DNA from: CAYSVN01 sp964434585
GTDB lineage: Bacteria; Patescibacteriota; Gracilibacteria; Peribacterales; Peribacteraceae
Assembly: GCA_964434585.1 (NCBI GenBank)
Contig: CAYSVN010000025.1
Span: 1-15,357, forward strand
Direction of reading: 5' to 3'
DNA: 15,357 nt
How positions within the stretch are numbered: the first letter of the stretch is position 1; each line of letters begins with the position of its first letter. Positions 1-8,020 of the stretch are shown one piece after another. The translations under genes and the position numbers were made by a program. The notes under the pieces were generated by a model. It saw only the letters and a program-made list of their open reading frames with translations. It did no database searches and was not told the origin of the DNA.

Positions 1-2762
1 GTTGGTAGGTCGTCACCATCTGCACGGTCGAAGATTTGGATGTCTACAACTTTACCACCAGCTCCACCAGGAAGCCTAAGTGAGCTATCTTTAACGTCTT
101 TAGCTTTATCACCGAAAATAGCTTGTAGTAGACGTTCTTCTGGTGTTAGTTCGGTTTCACCTTTTGGTGTAATTTTACCAACAAGAATATCGCCTTCGTA
201 TACAGTTGCTCCAATACGAACAACACCGTCGATGTCTAAGTCTTTAAGTTTTGCTTCACCAACGTTTGGAATATCGCGGGTTACGGTTTCACTTCCTAGT
301 TTTGTATCACGTACGTCTGTGGTGTAACTTTCAATGTGGATAGAGTCGTAAAATCCAACTCTTGCAACACGGTCAGAGATAATAATAGCATCCTCAAAGT
401 TGTATCCTTCCCATGACATATACGCAACCATTAAGTTACGACCAACCGCTAATTCACCATCTTGTACAGAGGCTCCATCAGCTAATAATTCACCTTTTTT
501 AACTTTATCACCAGTAAATACCCTTGGACGCATGTTAAAACATGTTCCTTGGTTTGAACGTTTAAAGACGTCCATAATATATTCCTTCTTTTTACCAGAT
601 TTATAGACGATGCTAATACTGCTTCCATCTACGTGGGTTACTTCGCCATCTTCTGAAGCTGTTAAGGCGTGGCCAGAGGCACGAGCGGTAATCGCTTCCA
701 TTCCTGTTCCAACTAGTGGAGCTTCAGGGGTAATAAGCGGTACTGCTTGCCGTTGCATGTTTGTACCCATGGATGCACGAGTGTTATCATCGTGTTCTAA
801 GAAGGGGATAAGTGCAGTAGAAAGTGATAGAATTTGCTGTGGAGCAAAGTCTACGTGTGTTACATCTTTAATAGATACAAGTACTGGTTCACCAGCTCTA
901 CGACCAGAAACAGTCTTATGCGTAAATTCATGCATGTCTGTCATAGCTGTTTGCGCTTGCGCAATCGTTAAATGGCGCTCTTTATCAGCATCAAAGTATT
1001 CAAATTTATCACTAATGAATGAATAAATTGGTACAAAATCTTTCTTTTCTTTTTTAAGAGCAGCAACTACTTTTTTAGCACTAGCTTCTGTTAGTTGCTC
1101 GCCTGCTTTTGCTACACCTTTTACATTTTCTGAAAGGTGTCGGCCCACTAAGTCTTTACTATCAACAGGTAATGCATGTATTACAGACTGGTATGGAGTT
1201 TCTAGGAATCCGTATTCATTAACACGTCCATAAGCAGCTAAGTGTACTACTAGTCCAATATTTGGTCCTTCCGGAGTAGCAATTGGACAAATACGTCCAT
1301 AGTGGGACGCGTGCACATCACGTACATCGAAACTCGCGTGTTCACGGCTTAAACCTCCAGGTCCCATTGCAGAAAGACGACGCTTGTGCGCTAGTTCTGA
1401 AAGTGGATTTGTTTGGTCCATGAACTGTGAAAGCTGTGAACTCGCAAAGAATTCACGTAAAGCGGCTGTAATAGGACGAGAGTTAATTAACTGTGTTGGG
1501 GTAACGGTTTCAATGTCCATTACCGTCATACGGTCTTTAATAATACGTTCGGTACGTACAAGACCAACACGGAATTTGTTTTGTACTAATTCACCAACAC
1601 TACGGATACGACGATTTGAAAGGTGGTCAATATCATCTGGTACGCCGTCACCATTATTAAGGCGTAGAATTTCTTTTACAATTGAAACAAAGTCATCAAT
1701 TTGGAACACACGGTACTCTTCTGTATCTGGGTGCTTGTTATCGAAACGGCGATTAAGTTTGTAGCGAGCAATACGACCCATGTCGTAACGCTTAAAGTCG
1801 AAGAACATGTCATCGATCATTTGCTTTGCATTTTCTGGCGTTGCTAAATCACCAGGACGAATACGCTTGTAGATACTTTGGTAGGCATCTTCTACTGTTT
1901 TAACAGTATCTTTCTCCAGCGTCATGGCAATAAAGTCCTTATCTGCTTTTCGTTCGTCTTTAAAGAGTTCTAAAATTTTATCGTCTGTATCGTAACCAAA
2001 AATACGTAGTAATTGTGTCATTGGCATTTTACGTTTTCGGTCGATTTTACAAATAAGTAAACCACGACGATCAGTTTCAAGCTCTAACCATACTCCACGT
2101 TTTGGAATAACTTTAGCAGCGTGATGCTTAGGGTTATCACTCATTTTAGAGAAGAACGCACCAGGACTACGTACTAATTGGTGAACAACAACACGCTCGA
2201 TACCTCCTACAATAAAGGTTCCTTGTTCTGTCATTAGTGGTACAGCGCCTAGGAACACGTCTTGCTCTTTAATTTCGCCTGTTTCTTTATTAATAAGTTG
2301 CACCGTTCCTTTTAATGGGGCTTCGTAACTAAGATTACGACGACGACACATTGCTGGTGTGTATTTAGCAGGGTCGAAACTGTGGTTTAAAATTTTAAGT
2401 TCAAGCTTTGTACCAGAGAAGTCTGTAATAGGGCTAATTTCTTGTAAAATTTCACCAAGACCTTCTGTTAAGAACCATTCAAAGCTCTTAATTTGCATTT
2501 CAATAAGCGATGTTACCGGCATTGATTTTTCGTTTACTAGTGCCATACGACCACTATGATATTGCGCTGGCTGCACTTCTTTTGGTAAGCCAGATAAATG
2601 CTTAGGCGGTAAAGCTTTAACTGCATCAATATAGGGTTTTAAGTTTGGAAGTATCTCGCTTGAGACATCGAACTTATAACTATTGGTTAACTTTTTTGAT
2701 GATTTTTTTGTGGCTGTTTTCTTAGGAATAGTTTTGGTTGCGGTTTTCTTGGCAGCTGGCAT
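1..2762 (-). CDS. rpoB: DNA-directed RNA polymerase subunit beta, 3' end outside window
   Basis: This is the beta subunit of RNA polymerase, which forms one side of the catalytic cleft and the rifampicin pocket. About 920 codons are visible from the ATG at 2762-2760; the reading frame is open to the left edge, so the C-terminal part (the conserved lysines of the active site, switch and clamp contacts) is missing. The rifampicin region (FFASSQLSQFMDQ, then KRRLSAMGPGG around residues 440-470) is clear. The conserved TPEGPNIGL follows near residue 490-505, the acidic pair of NFEDA is E790/D791 (E. coli E813/D814), and the flap-side sequence ITPKGETELTPEERLLQAIF is near the edge. The first ~24 residues form a Lys/Thr/Ala-rich tail (MPAAKKTATKTIPKK) not found in E. 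coli RpoB. No Shine-Dalgarno precedes the ATG. The gene is divergent from the lipoprotein gene at 3040; rpoC would be expected beyond the edge. Confidence 0.98.
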   Translation of the reverse strand, partial: MPAAKKTATKTIPKKTATKKSSKKLTNSYKFDVSSEILPNLKPYIDAVKALPPKHLSGLPKEVQPAQYHSGRMALVNEKSMPVTSLIEMQIKSFEWFLTEGLGEILQEISPITDFSGTKLELKILNHSFDPAKYTPAMCRRRNLSYEAPLKGTVQLINKETGEIKEQDVFLGAVPLMTEQGTFIVGGIERVVVHQLVRSPGAFFSKMSDNPKHHAAKVIPKRGVWLELETDRRGLLICKIDRKRKMPMTQLLRIFGYDTDDKILELFKDERKADKDFIAMTLEKDTVKTVEDAYQSIYKRIRPGDLATPENAKQMIDDMFFDFKRYDMGRIARYKLNRRFDNKHPDTEEYRVFQIDDFVSIVKEILRLNNGDGVPDDIDHLSNRRIRSVGELVQNKFRVGLVRTERIIKDRMTVMDIETVTPTQLINSRPITAALREFFASSQLSQFMDQTNPLSELAHKRRLSAMGPGGLSREHASFDVRDVHASHYGRICPIATPEGPNIGLVVHLAAYGRVNEYGFLETPYQSVIHALPVDSKDLVGRHLSENVKGVAKAGEQLTEASAKKVVAALKKEKKDFVPIYSFISDKFEYFDADKERHLTIAQAQTAMTDMHEFTHKTVSGRRAGEPVLVSIKDVTHVDFAPQQILSLSTALIPFLEHDDNTRASMGTNMQRQAVPLITPEAPLVGTGMEAITARASGHALTASEDGEVTHVDGSSISIVYKSGKKKEYIMDVFKRSNQGTCFNMRPRVFTGDKVKKGELLADGASVQDGELAVGRNLMVAYMSWEGYNFEDAIIISDRVARVGFYDSIHIESYTTDVRDTKLGSETVTRDIPNVGEAKLKDLDIDGVVRIGATVYEGDILVGKITPKGETELTPEERLLQAIFGDKAKDVKDSSLRLPGGAGGKVVDIQIFDRADGDDLP

Positions 2763-3039
2763 AACAAGATGAAAAGATAAGTAGACAGACACAGATACAA
2801 CGCAATTGGCAATATTTTTTTTGCCAGTTTTGCGCTTTGTTCTGCGAAAAAATGAGACTTCGTAATGAGTGGTCAATCCGGTAATAATGGCTGGTAGTTT
2901 AGGGTGTTTTATGGCAGAGTCAAGGTTTTATTTGGTTGTTGATCAAATAAAGACTTCAAGTCTATTTTTAATGATGATATTTGTAAAATATAATAAAATA
3001 TGTTATAATAATATTAAATACACACATTCCATTTTTTTT
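2763..3039. other. Divergent intergenic region with hairpin before rpoB
   Basis: This 277-bp spacer separates rpoB (minus) from the lipoprotein gene (plus). It carries the strong plus-strand promoter at 2981-3009, listed separately. On the rpoB side an inverted repeat TGGCAA (2807-2812) / TTGCCA (2821-2826), with an A/T-rich 8-nt loop, lies 45-64 nt upstream of the rpoB start and could be a leader hairpin. A weak minus-strand promoter candidate is TTGACC (2876-2871) with a poor -10 (ATTTTT, 2853-2848) 17 nt away. I see no other gene here. The rpoB promoter assignment is uncertain. Confidence 0.4.
2981..3009 (+). promoter_or_regulatory. Sigma-70-type promoter of lipoprotein gene 3040
   Basis: TTGTAA at 2981-2986 and a perfect TATAAT at 3004-3009 are separated by exactly 17 nt. 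Transcription would start near 3016, giving a leader of about 24 nt that is A/T-rich and has no Shine-Dalgarno sequence. Confidence 0.75.
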
Positions 3040-3891
3040 ATGAAAAAAATTATTATTACCACGTTGCTTGCTCCATTTGTTTTAAGTGCTTGTAGTGATG
3101 GCATTACTATCCACCCGGAAGAAATTGATGACGTCGTTAACCATATCGCTGACTTTACAGATAAAACTGAGAATGGAGAAGGTATCCCGATGGATGACTT
3201 AATTGACTTTGCAGACGCTTTTAATGAGGCAACTGGGCAATATGACATATATAACTCTTGGGGTGAAGAGCCGTCAGCATATTTACAAGAGCTGGCAGAA
3301 GCCGCTTTTAAACTACCATACACTATGGAGCTTGAACGGACTGGTGATGAAGATATTTATCCTGTTACTGTCTCCATTGAAAACTACCCTGAATATGGTC
3401 ATCGCCAAGTTGTCAACCAACCAGCAGATGGTGAGCGATACATGGTAGAAGTTGTTACGGAGGATAACTTCTTTTTAGGTGGAGGATATGCACGTGTAGA
3501 CGGTGAATGGTTTACACGAGATAATTATAACAATGTGAATAATGCGCTAGAACTTAACTTGCTTGATATGGCTTCGTACTTTTATGAGGATGAAGCTGTA
3601 TTGGAAGAAATAGGAGATAGCGCCCATAATTGTGGAAATGGGACTTGTACAGAGTTTACAATAGAATTTGGTTACGATTCCCACAGTGGCTATAAGACTA
3701 CCGGTATTAAAAGCTATCACTTTGACAAAAAAGCTGGCCGACTATACAAAGTTTCTGCACAAAGCTTTGGGTATGAAGATAATTATGTAACTGAGGAAGT
3801 TTATAACTATGATGTGACACAAGCACCATTTGAACTTCCTAGTGAGGAACCAACTGAAACCATAAACGATTTTTTGGGCTTTGGGTTTTAA
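3040..3891 (+). CDS. Hypothetical lipoprotein, 283 aa
   Basis: This is a predicted secreted, lipid-anchored protein of unknown function. The reading frame is open from further upstream (an ATG at 2869), but the ATG at 3040 is chosen because it sits just after a TATAAT promoter and opens a classical lipoprotein signal: MKK, a hydrophobic stretch, then the lipobox LSAC with Cys18 as the acylated residue. The mature part is acidic. It begins with a helical segment (DDVVNHIADF through about residue 85) and continues as an aromatic-rich, probably beta-rich domain (VEVVTEDNFFLGGGYARV, FDKKAGRLYKV, EVYNYDVT). A CX4C pair (C198, C203) could form a disulfide. The late FDKKAGRLYKV...YNYDV pattern recalls LolA/LppX-like lipoproteins, but this is weak and I do not assign a family. 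serS follows 47 nt later from its own promoter. Confidence 0.85.
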   Translation: MKKIIITTLLAPFVLSACSDGITIHPEEIDDVVNHIADFTDKTENGEGIPMDDLIDFADAFNEATGQYDIYNSWGEEPSAYLQELAEAAFKLPYTMELERTGDEDIYPVTVSIENYPEYGHRQVVNQPADGERYMVEVVTEDNFFLGGGYARVDGEWFTRDNYNNVNNALELNLLDMASYFYEDEAVLEEIGDSAHNCGNGTCTEFTIEFGYDSHSGYKTTGIKSYHFDKKAGRLYKVSAQSFGYEDNYVTEEVYNYDVTQAPFELPSEEPTETINDFLGFGF

Positions 3892-3903
3892 GTTCACATT
3901 TAC

Positions 3904-3932
3904 TAGCCAAACACTGCTGTCTGCTCTAAAAT
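3904..3932 (+). promoter_or_regulatory. Candidate promoter of serS, leaderless start
   Basis: TAGCCA (3904-3909, 4/6 match to the -35 consensus) and TAAAAT (3927-3932, 5/6) are 17 nt apart. The -10 box ends only 6 nt before the serS ATG at 3939, so transcription would begin at or next to the start codon. No Shine-Dalgarno is present. Confidence 0.5.
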
Positions 3933-3938
3933 TTTATT

Positions 3939-5222
3939 ATGATTGATATTAACGATTTACGAGAACGGCCAGATGTTTATAAAGCTGCTAGCACCAATAA
4001 AGGCTGTAGCGCTGACATTGATAAGCTACTATCTTTAGATGTGGAGCGTCGTGAGTTTTTACAAACTGTGGAAGCGGTACGAGCGGAGCGTAATGAGATT
4101 GCTGGTAAAATGAAAGGCGGTAAACCCGAGCCAGAACTAGTAGAGCAGGGGAAACAATTAAAGGTGCAACTTGTACAATTAGAGGAAAAATTAACAGAAG
4201 TAGAGACTGCTTATAAAATAGAGTTGCACAAAGTTCCTAATGTTCCAACAGAAGATACTCCAGTTGGAAGTAGTGAGGACGAAAATGTTATTTTAAAAAC
4301 AGTTGGCAAAAAACCTACTTTTGATTTTACGCCAAAACCACATTGGACCATGACGCAATTTGTAGAGCAAGAACGCGCTGCAAAGATCTCTGGCGCACGT
4401 TTTGCATATATACAGGCAGGCATGGCGCAAATGCAAATGGCCTTAATGTTGTGGGGAATGAACCAACTAAGTGACGAAACAGTGCTGGCAAAGATTGCGG
4501 CTGATGCAGGACTTGATGTTTCCACTAAACCGTTTACCCCAATGTTGCCGCCAATGATGATGCGTACCGAGGCCTATGCAGCTACCGCACGCCTTAAGCC
4601 AGATGATGTAACGTTTAAACTGGCAAATGATGACTTATGGTTAACAGGGAGTAGTGAACATGCCATGTGTGCTTATTTTAAAGACGATGTGATTCCAGAA
4701 GCAGATTTACCAGTACGGTTTGCTGGTTATAATTCTGCCTTCCGTCGTGAAGTTGGTTCTGCCGGTAAAGATACGCGTGGAATTTTACGCGTTCACCACT
4801 TTAATAAACTAGAAATGGAATCGTTTACCGACGCTGCAAACTCTTATAAGGAGCATGAGTTTATGATTGCGATTCAAGAATACTTACTGCAGCAATTAGA
4901 GCTACCTTACCAAGTAATGCTTAAGTGCACGTTTGATATGGGAAGTCCGAACGCGCGTGGGGTAGATATTGAAACATGGATGCCAGGACAGGAGCTTTAC
5001 CGCGAAACCCATAGTGCAGATTATATAACCGACTACCAAACCCGTGGCCTTAAAACAAAAGTTGCCACTACAGATGGTAAAGAGTTTGCCCACACTAATG
5101 ATGCTACTGCAGTAGCTGATAGAACATTAATTGCCATTATGGAAAACTACCAACAGGCTGATGGTAGTGTGCGAGTACCAACCGTGCTTCAGCCATACAT
5201 GAATGGAAAAGAGGTAATTTAA
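3939..5222 (+). CDS. serS: Seryl-tRNA synthetase
   Basis: This cytoplasmic class II aminoacyl-tRNA synthetase charges tRNA-Ser (and the selenocysteine tRNA, if present) with serine. At 427 aa it is full length for the bacterial type. Residues ~1-110 form the N-terminal domain with the long antiparallel coiled-coil arm that grips the tRNA long variable arm. The catalytic domain follows, with motif 2 FRREVGSAGKDTRG from residue 268 and the serine-site segment LTGSSEH. Next is VDIETWMPGQELYRETHSAD from V342, and motif 3 with HTNDATAVADRTLIAI from H385 (conserved Arg396) followed by ENYQQADGSVRVP. The textbook bacterial forms are TAE, SSCSNCTDFQARR and HTLNGSALAVGRT, so the protein is divergent around the active site, but the ATP-binding arginines are present. 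It is transcribed alone, probably as a leaderless mRNA. Confidence 0.97.
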   Translation: MIDINDLRERPDVYKAASTNKGCSADIDKLLSLDVERREFLQTVEAVRAERNEIAGKMKGGKPEPELVEQGKQLKVQLVQLEEKLTEVETAYKIELHKVPNVPTEDTPVGSSEDENVILKTVGKKPTFDFTPKPHWTMTQFVEQERAAKISGARFAYIQAGMAQMQMALMLWGMNQLSDETVLAKIAADAGLDVSTKPFTPMLPPMMMRTEAYAATARLKPDDVTFKLANDDLWLTGSSEHAMCAYFKDDVIPEADLPVRFAGYNSAFRREVGSAGKDTRGILRVHHFNKLEMESFTDAANSYKEHEFMIAIQEYLLQQLELPYQVMLKCTFDMGSPNARGVDIETWMPGQELYRETHSADYITDYQTRGLKTKVATTDGKEFAHTNDATAVADRTLIAIMENYQQADGSVRVPTVLQPYMNGKEVI

Positions 5223-5246
5223 GTAACCTTTTTTTGTTAGATTTTT

Positions 5247-5275
5247 TTGATAAATACTACTTTTTAGTATATAAT
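5247..5275 (+). promoter_or_regulatory. Near-consensus promoter positioned for leaderless mRNA
   Basis: TTGATA (5247-5252, 5/6) and TATAAT (5270-5275, 6/6) are separated by 17 nt. The -10 ends 6 nt before the ATG at 5282, which places the expected transcription start on the start codon itself. This also decides the start of the following gene, because the ATG-less stretch upstream would be untranscribed. Confidence 0.8.
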
Positions 5276-5281
5276 ATTATT

Positions 5282-7567
5282 ATGAAATGCAAACAAATTA
5301 TACCTTCATTTTTTTTAATATTTTTAATTACTGCTTGCTCAAGCTCAACTGGCAACTCTATTGCTGACAACAAATCATTAAGCCATGATTTTTGGAATCA
5401 AAAACACGAAGCGCTTTTTGAAATGTCTAAACTTAATAGTTATTCAAATTCTACAGCTGTTTTTAGTAAAGACCTTCAAGATTTTGCATACGTTGAGACA
5501 TGGATAGATGATGATTTATCTGTAGATATATTACTTACACCTAAGGCGCATGCTTCATCGCGGATTATACCAACAATTAGTGCAGTTATAACCAATGGGA
5601 AAAAAGGTAAGGAGTACAGTCGCATTCTTCATCAAAGTCTTTCGATGAGTCCTTCTGGCAATACTGTTGTTTACGTTGCAACTGCAGAACAAAGTGGTGG
5701 CTTATTTTCAGATAAAAAATTTGCTGATGTTCTTGTGGTAAATAATAAAGAATATTCTTTGCCGGAAATGAATGGAGTGCTTGAGAGATTGTTTTTTGCT
5801 GATAACGAAAATTTTTACTTTCAAAGACGCGTAACTAGAAATAGCGATGGTCTCATTGAAAACATAATCTTTGACAAAGACGGCCTTCAATTAAACCTAG
5901 AAGACCTTCCCATAGAAGTAAAAGCTCAAATTAATCAATACAATCTACGATCTGCCCCAATACACAACCAAGAAACCCCTAAAGCTACATTTGAAAGAAA
6001 AGATAGCAAGGTGCTGGTATATGAAGCTGATGCAACTTACTCTTATTACCGAGTAAAAAACTTAGTTGTAAGCCCAGATGGTAACAATATTATGTACACG
6101 GTTCGCCCGTCGCGATATGAGGATGACTACCTAGCTATTAATAATGTATTACAAACAGGCTATAAAGAGATTAAAGAGGCACGTTTTAGCCCTGATGGTA
6201 AGGTGGCAGCGTTTATTGCAGTAGAGGATCAAGGTTCTGAAATGGTGGTTATTAATAACTATAATCAAGAAGTATTTACTAAAGTATTTAGTGAGACGAT
6301 GATGTTTGATGATCAAAGTAATAAGCTTTCATACGCTGCGCTGCAAGATGGTAAAATTATTCATGTTGTTANNNNNNNNNNGGCTTATAAAGACCGCCCA
6401 GTAGAAGGTACTTCAGAAGTAATACAAACATCACAGAATATTAAGAATTCACTATTGCATGTTTCATCAAAAATTACAGAGATAGAAAATACTGATGAGC
6501 AAACAGATCAAGAGCTTGGTACTACATTGGTTCAAGATTTTAAAAATATTACCTTTGATTTTGATAGAATGAATACCGTGTCAGAACTACGAGAGAGAGA
6601 CCTCTCACCAATGGCTCAGCACCGTATGATGTTAGATAAAGACCAAGAGACAGTTATGCTTGCGTATCGTGACCTTATAACAAATATTGTGGACCCGGAT
6701 ATGAATGTCATTGCGTTGACTGCTTACCAAGGTTCACTACCTAACGGAACAGAGGATATTCCTTGGTTTGATAAATGTGATAAAAGTGCTGATCCTACAG
6801 ATCCATATGATCCATTGATGGATAAATGTTTTGAGGAACATGCTGAAGCAAAGTCGCCAACTGGTATTGTTGATGTTTATCTTGAAACATTGCAAGAACC
6901 AACAGTTTTGGTGTTAAGTGCTTATGATCCAATTAAATGGCAGATTGATACAGATTCTTTTGATAACATTGCAGCTATTTTTGTAGAAGGAAATACTCAA
7001 AATATTGTTACTAGTCAGCCAGTTAAAACATACCCATTAAAACAGCTTCGATTATATTCTAATGATTTTGATAATCATAACGATGTACTAGCTACTATGT
7101 TTAATACAAGTAATGTTAAATATCTATATGAATACACAGCCTATCGTTTTGAGGTATTGAATGATTTAATTGAGCATCAAGTTTCTATTCAAGATAAAAT
7201 GAAGCAAAATTCTTATGCGGATCAATTGAATGCGATGTATTACGATTGGCGCAAGCAAGGTGAAAGAATGCAGGCTAATTTTAATGATTATTCAGAGAGG
7301 GAGATACAAGCTTGGCGCGATGATGGGTACGATATTATTGATTCTATAACCGAGAACCAATATAACGCTTTATTTGTAGACGAATGGGAGACTTATGAGA
7401 CTATTGGTGATGTTTGGGATACTCTTACAATTACGCAGGCTTTAGATTTTTTAACTATTGATGAATTGCTAAAGTTACGTCCGCTAGAAGATGTTCCGGT
7501 AAAATTAGCCCCATTAGACAAATCGAACCCGAAAGGCCTGCAACAAGGAGTGCTTATTTTTGAATAA
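5282..7567 (+). CDS. Large lipoprotein with TolB/WD40-like beta-propeller repeats
   Basis: This is a predicted lipid-anchored extracytoplasmic protein of about 761 aa; the exact length is unknown because of an internal assembly gap. The frame is open 16 codons further upstream, but the ATG at 5282 is preferred. It lies 6 nt after a near-perfect promoter and starts a lipoprotein signal peptide (MKCKQ, hydrophobic core, ITAC with Cys19). The N-terminal half contains propeller-blade signatures SPSGNTVVYVA (from residue 123), SPDGNNIMYTV (264) and SPDGKVAAFIA (303). The last two are 39 residues apart, typical of TolB/PD40-type blades. The gap falls at residues ~364-367, right after another blade-like strand. 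The C-terminal ~250 residues are mostly helical and acidic, rich in Tyr/Trp/Asp/Glu (for example DYSEREIQAWRDDGYDIIDS). Function unknown; propeller lipoproteins often bind other envelope proteins. Confidence 0.85.
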   Translation: MKCKQIIPSFFLIFLITACSSSTGNSIADNKSLSHDFWNQKHEALFEMSKLNSYSNSTAVFSKDLQDFAYVETWIDDDLSVDILLTPKAHASSRIIPTISAVITNGKKGKEYSRILHQSLSMSPSGNTVVYVATAEQSGGLFSDKKFADVLVVNNKEYSLPEMNGVLERLFFADNENFYFQRRVTRNSDGLIENIIFDKDGLQLNLEDLPIEVKAQINQYNLRSAPIHNQETPKATFERKDSKVLVYEADATYSYYRVKNLVVSPDGNNIMYTVRPSRYEDDYLAINNVLQTGYKEIKEARFSPDGKVAAFIAVEDQGSEMVVINNYNQEVFTKVFSETMMFDDQSNKLSYAALQDGKIIHVVXXXXAYKDRPVEGTSEVIQTSQNIKNSLLHVSSKITEIENTDEQTDQELGTTLVQDFKNITFDFDRMNTVSELRERDLSPMAQHRMMLDKDQETVMLAYRDLITNIVDPDMNVIALTAYQGSLPNGTEDIPWFDKCDKSADPTDPYDPLMDKCFEEHAEAKSPTGIVDVYLETLQEPTVLVLSAYDPIKWQIDTDSFDNIAAIFVEGNTQNIVTSQPVKTYPLKQLRLYSNDFDNHNDVLATMFNTSNVKYLYEYTAYRFEVLNDLIEHQVSIQDKMKQNSYADQLNAMYYDWRKQGERMQANFNDYSEREIQAWRDDGYDIIDSITENQYNALFVDEWETYETIGDVWDTLTITQALDFLTIDELLKLRPLEDVPVKLAPLDKSNPKGLQQGVLIFE
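6372..6381. other. Assembly gap (10 N)
   Basis: Ten Ns lie inside the propeller lipoprotein gene. The reading frame happens to continue across ten bases, but a fixed ten-N run is a usual placeholder, so the true length is unknown. A gap within a repeated-blade coding region could hide further blades. Confidence 0.95.
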
Positions 7568-7613
7568 AGTTTAATCTTATTTATCTTATATGAACGCTAA
7601 AGAAGTGATCTAG

Positions 7614-7781
7614 TTGACAAAATTTTCAGTTCTTCTTATCCTAGCTTCTTGTACCTTTACATCATCGTTCTTTTTCTCATGCGCCGTCTCTTTTGACGCA
7701 CTTATCTACAATTCAATCTTTTCGAGTGCTACTGAGGTGGTAGCGCTGTGGGAAGAACTCTCATCTAGGATCAAGTTATGA
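7614..7781 (+). CDS. Small hydrophobic protein, 55 aa, TTG start, coupled to next gene
   Basis: This is a 55-codon frame from TTG 7614 (directly after an in-frame TAG) to TGA 7779-7781, and it is easily missed because of the TTG start. Three things support it. Its stop overlaps the next start in an ATGA arrangement, a hallmark of translational coupling. The sequence just upstream, TAAAGAAGTGATC (7598-7610), matches 11 of 13 positions of the classical anti-Shine-Dalgarno complement. The product is a plausible membrane or secreted peptide: one Lys, a hydrophobic run with a lipobox-like LASC (residues 10-13), a further hydrophobic segment (FFFSCAVSF), and an amphipathic tail ending EELSSRIKL. 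The TTGACA at 7614-7619 could instead be a -35 box (with TATCCT 17 nt on) for the next gene, so coding status is likely but not certain. Function unknown. Confidence 0.5.
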   Translation: MTKFSVLLILASCTFTSSFFFSCAVSFDALIYNSIFSSATEVVALWEELSSRIKL

Positions 7782-7966
7782 AATCTCCAAAAGACGCTTT
7801 GATCAGAATCGGCATTGTGCTTATTCTCTGCCTAGTAACCGCAAAATTCTGTTATTGGGTTCTTGAAGCTAAAGAAACTGAAATTGAATTTCAGGAAGAC
7901 CAAATGTCGACGGCGCGTTCGTCGGTAAATGATTCTCCATTGCCAGCTGAGGTCAAAGGCGAGTGA
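7778..7966 (+). CDS. Small single-pass membrane protein, 62 aa
   Basis: This small protein of unknown function has a basic N-terminus (MKSPKDALIR), one transmembrane helix (about residues 11-30, IGIVLILCLVTAKFCYWVL) and a polar acidic tail. By the positive-inside rule the tail would lie outside the cytoplasm. The ATG at 7778 is preceded by AGGA (7767-7770) with 7-nt spacing, a usable ribosome binding site, and it overlaps the stop of the upstream 55-aa frame (ATGA). It ends with TGA, followed by a terminator hairpin at 7983-8013. Confidence 0.65.
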   Translation: MKSPKDALIRIGIVLILCLVTAKFCYWVLEAKETEIEFQEDQMSTARSSVNDSPLPAEVKGE

Positions 7967-7982
7967 AAATCTTGCAGCGCAC

Positions 7983-8013
7983 AAAAGGCTTCGTTTTGCG
8001 ACGAGGTCTTTTT
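7983..8013 (+). terminator. Rho-independent terminator between convergent genes
   Basis: AAAAGGCTTCG pairs with CGAGGTCTTTT around an 8-nt loop (TTTTGCGA). The stem contains two G-U pairs and is followed by a T run ending at 8013. It terminates the 7614/7778 unit. In the opposite direction the G-U pairs become A-C mismatches, so it should work less well for the SDR gene, whose stop codon is 8 nt away. Confidence 0.75.
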
Positions 8014-8020
8014 GCCGTTG

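Noticed and set aside
1..2762. Plus-strand frames at 40-1026, 1384-1764 and 2359-2559
   Set aside because: They are antisense shadows of rpoB, which is unmistakable on the minus strand.
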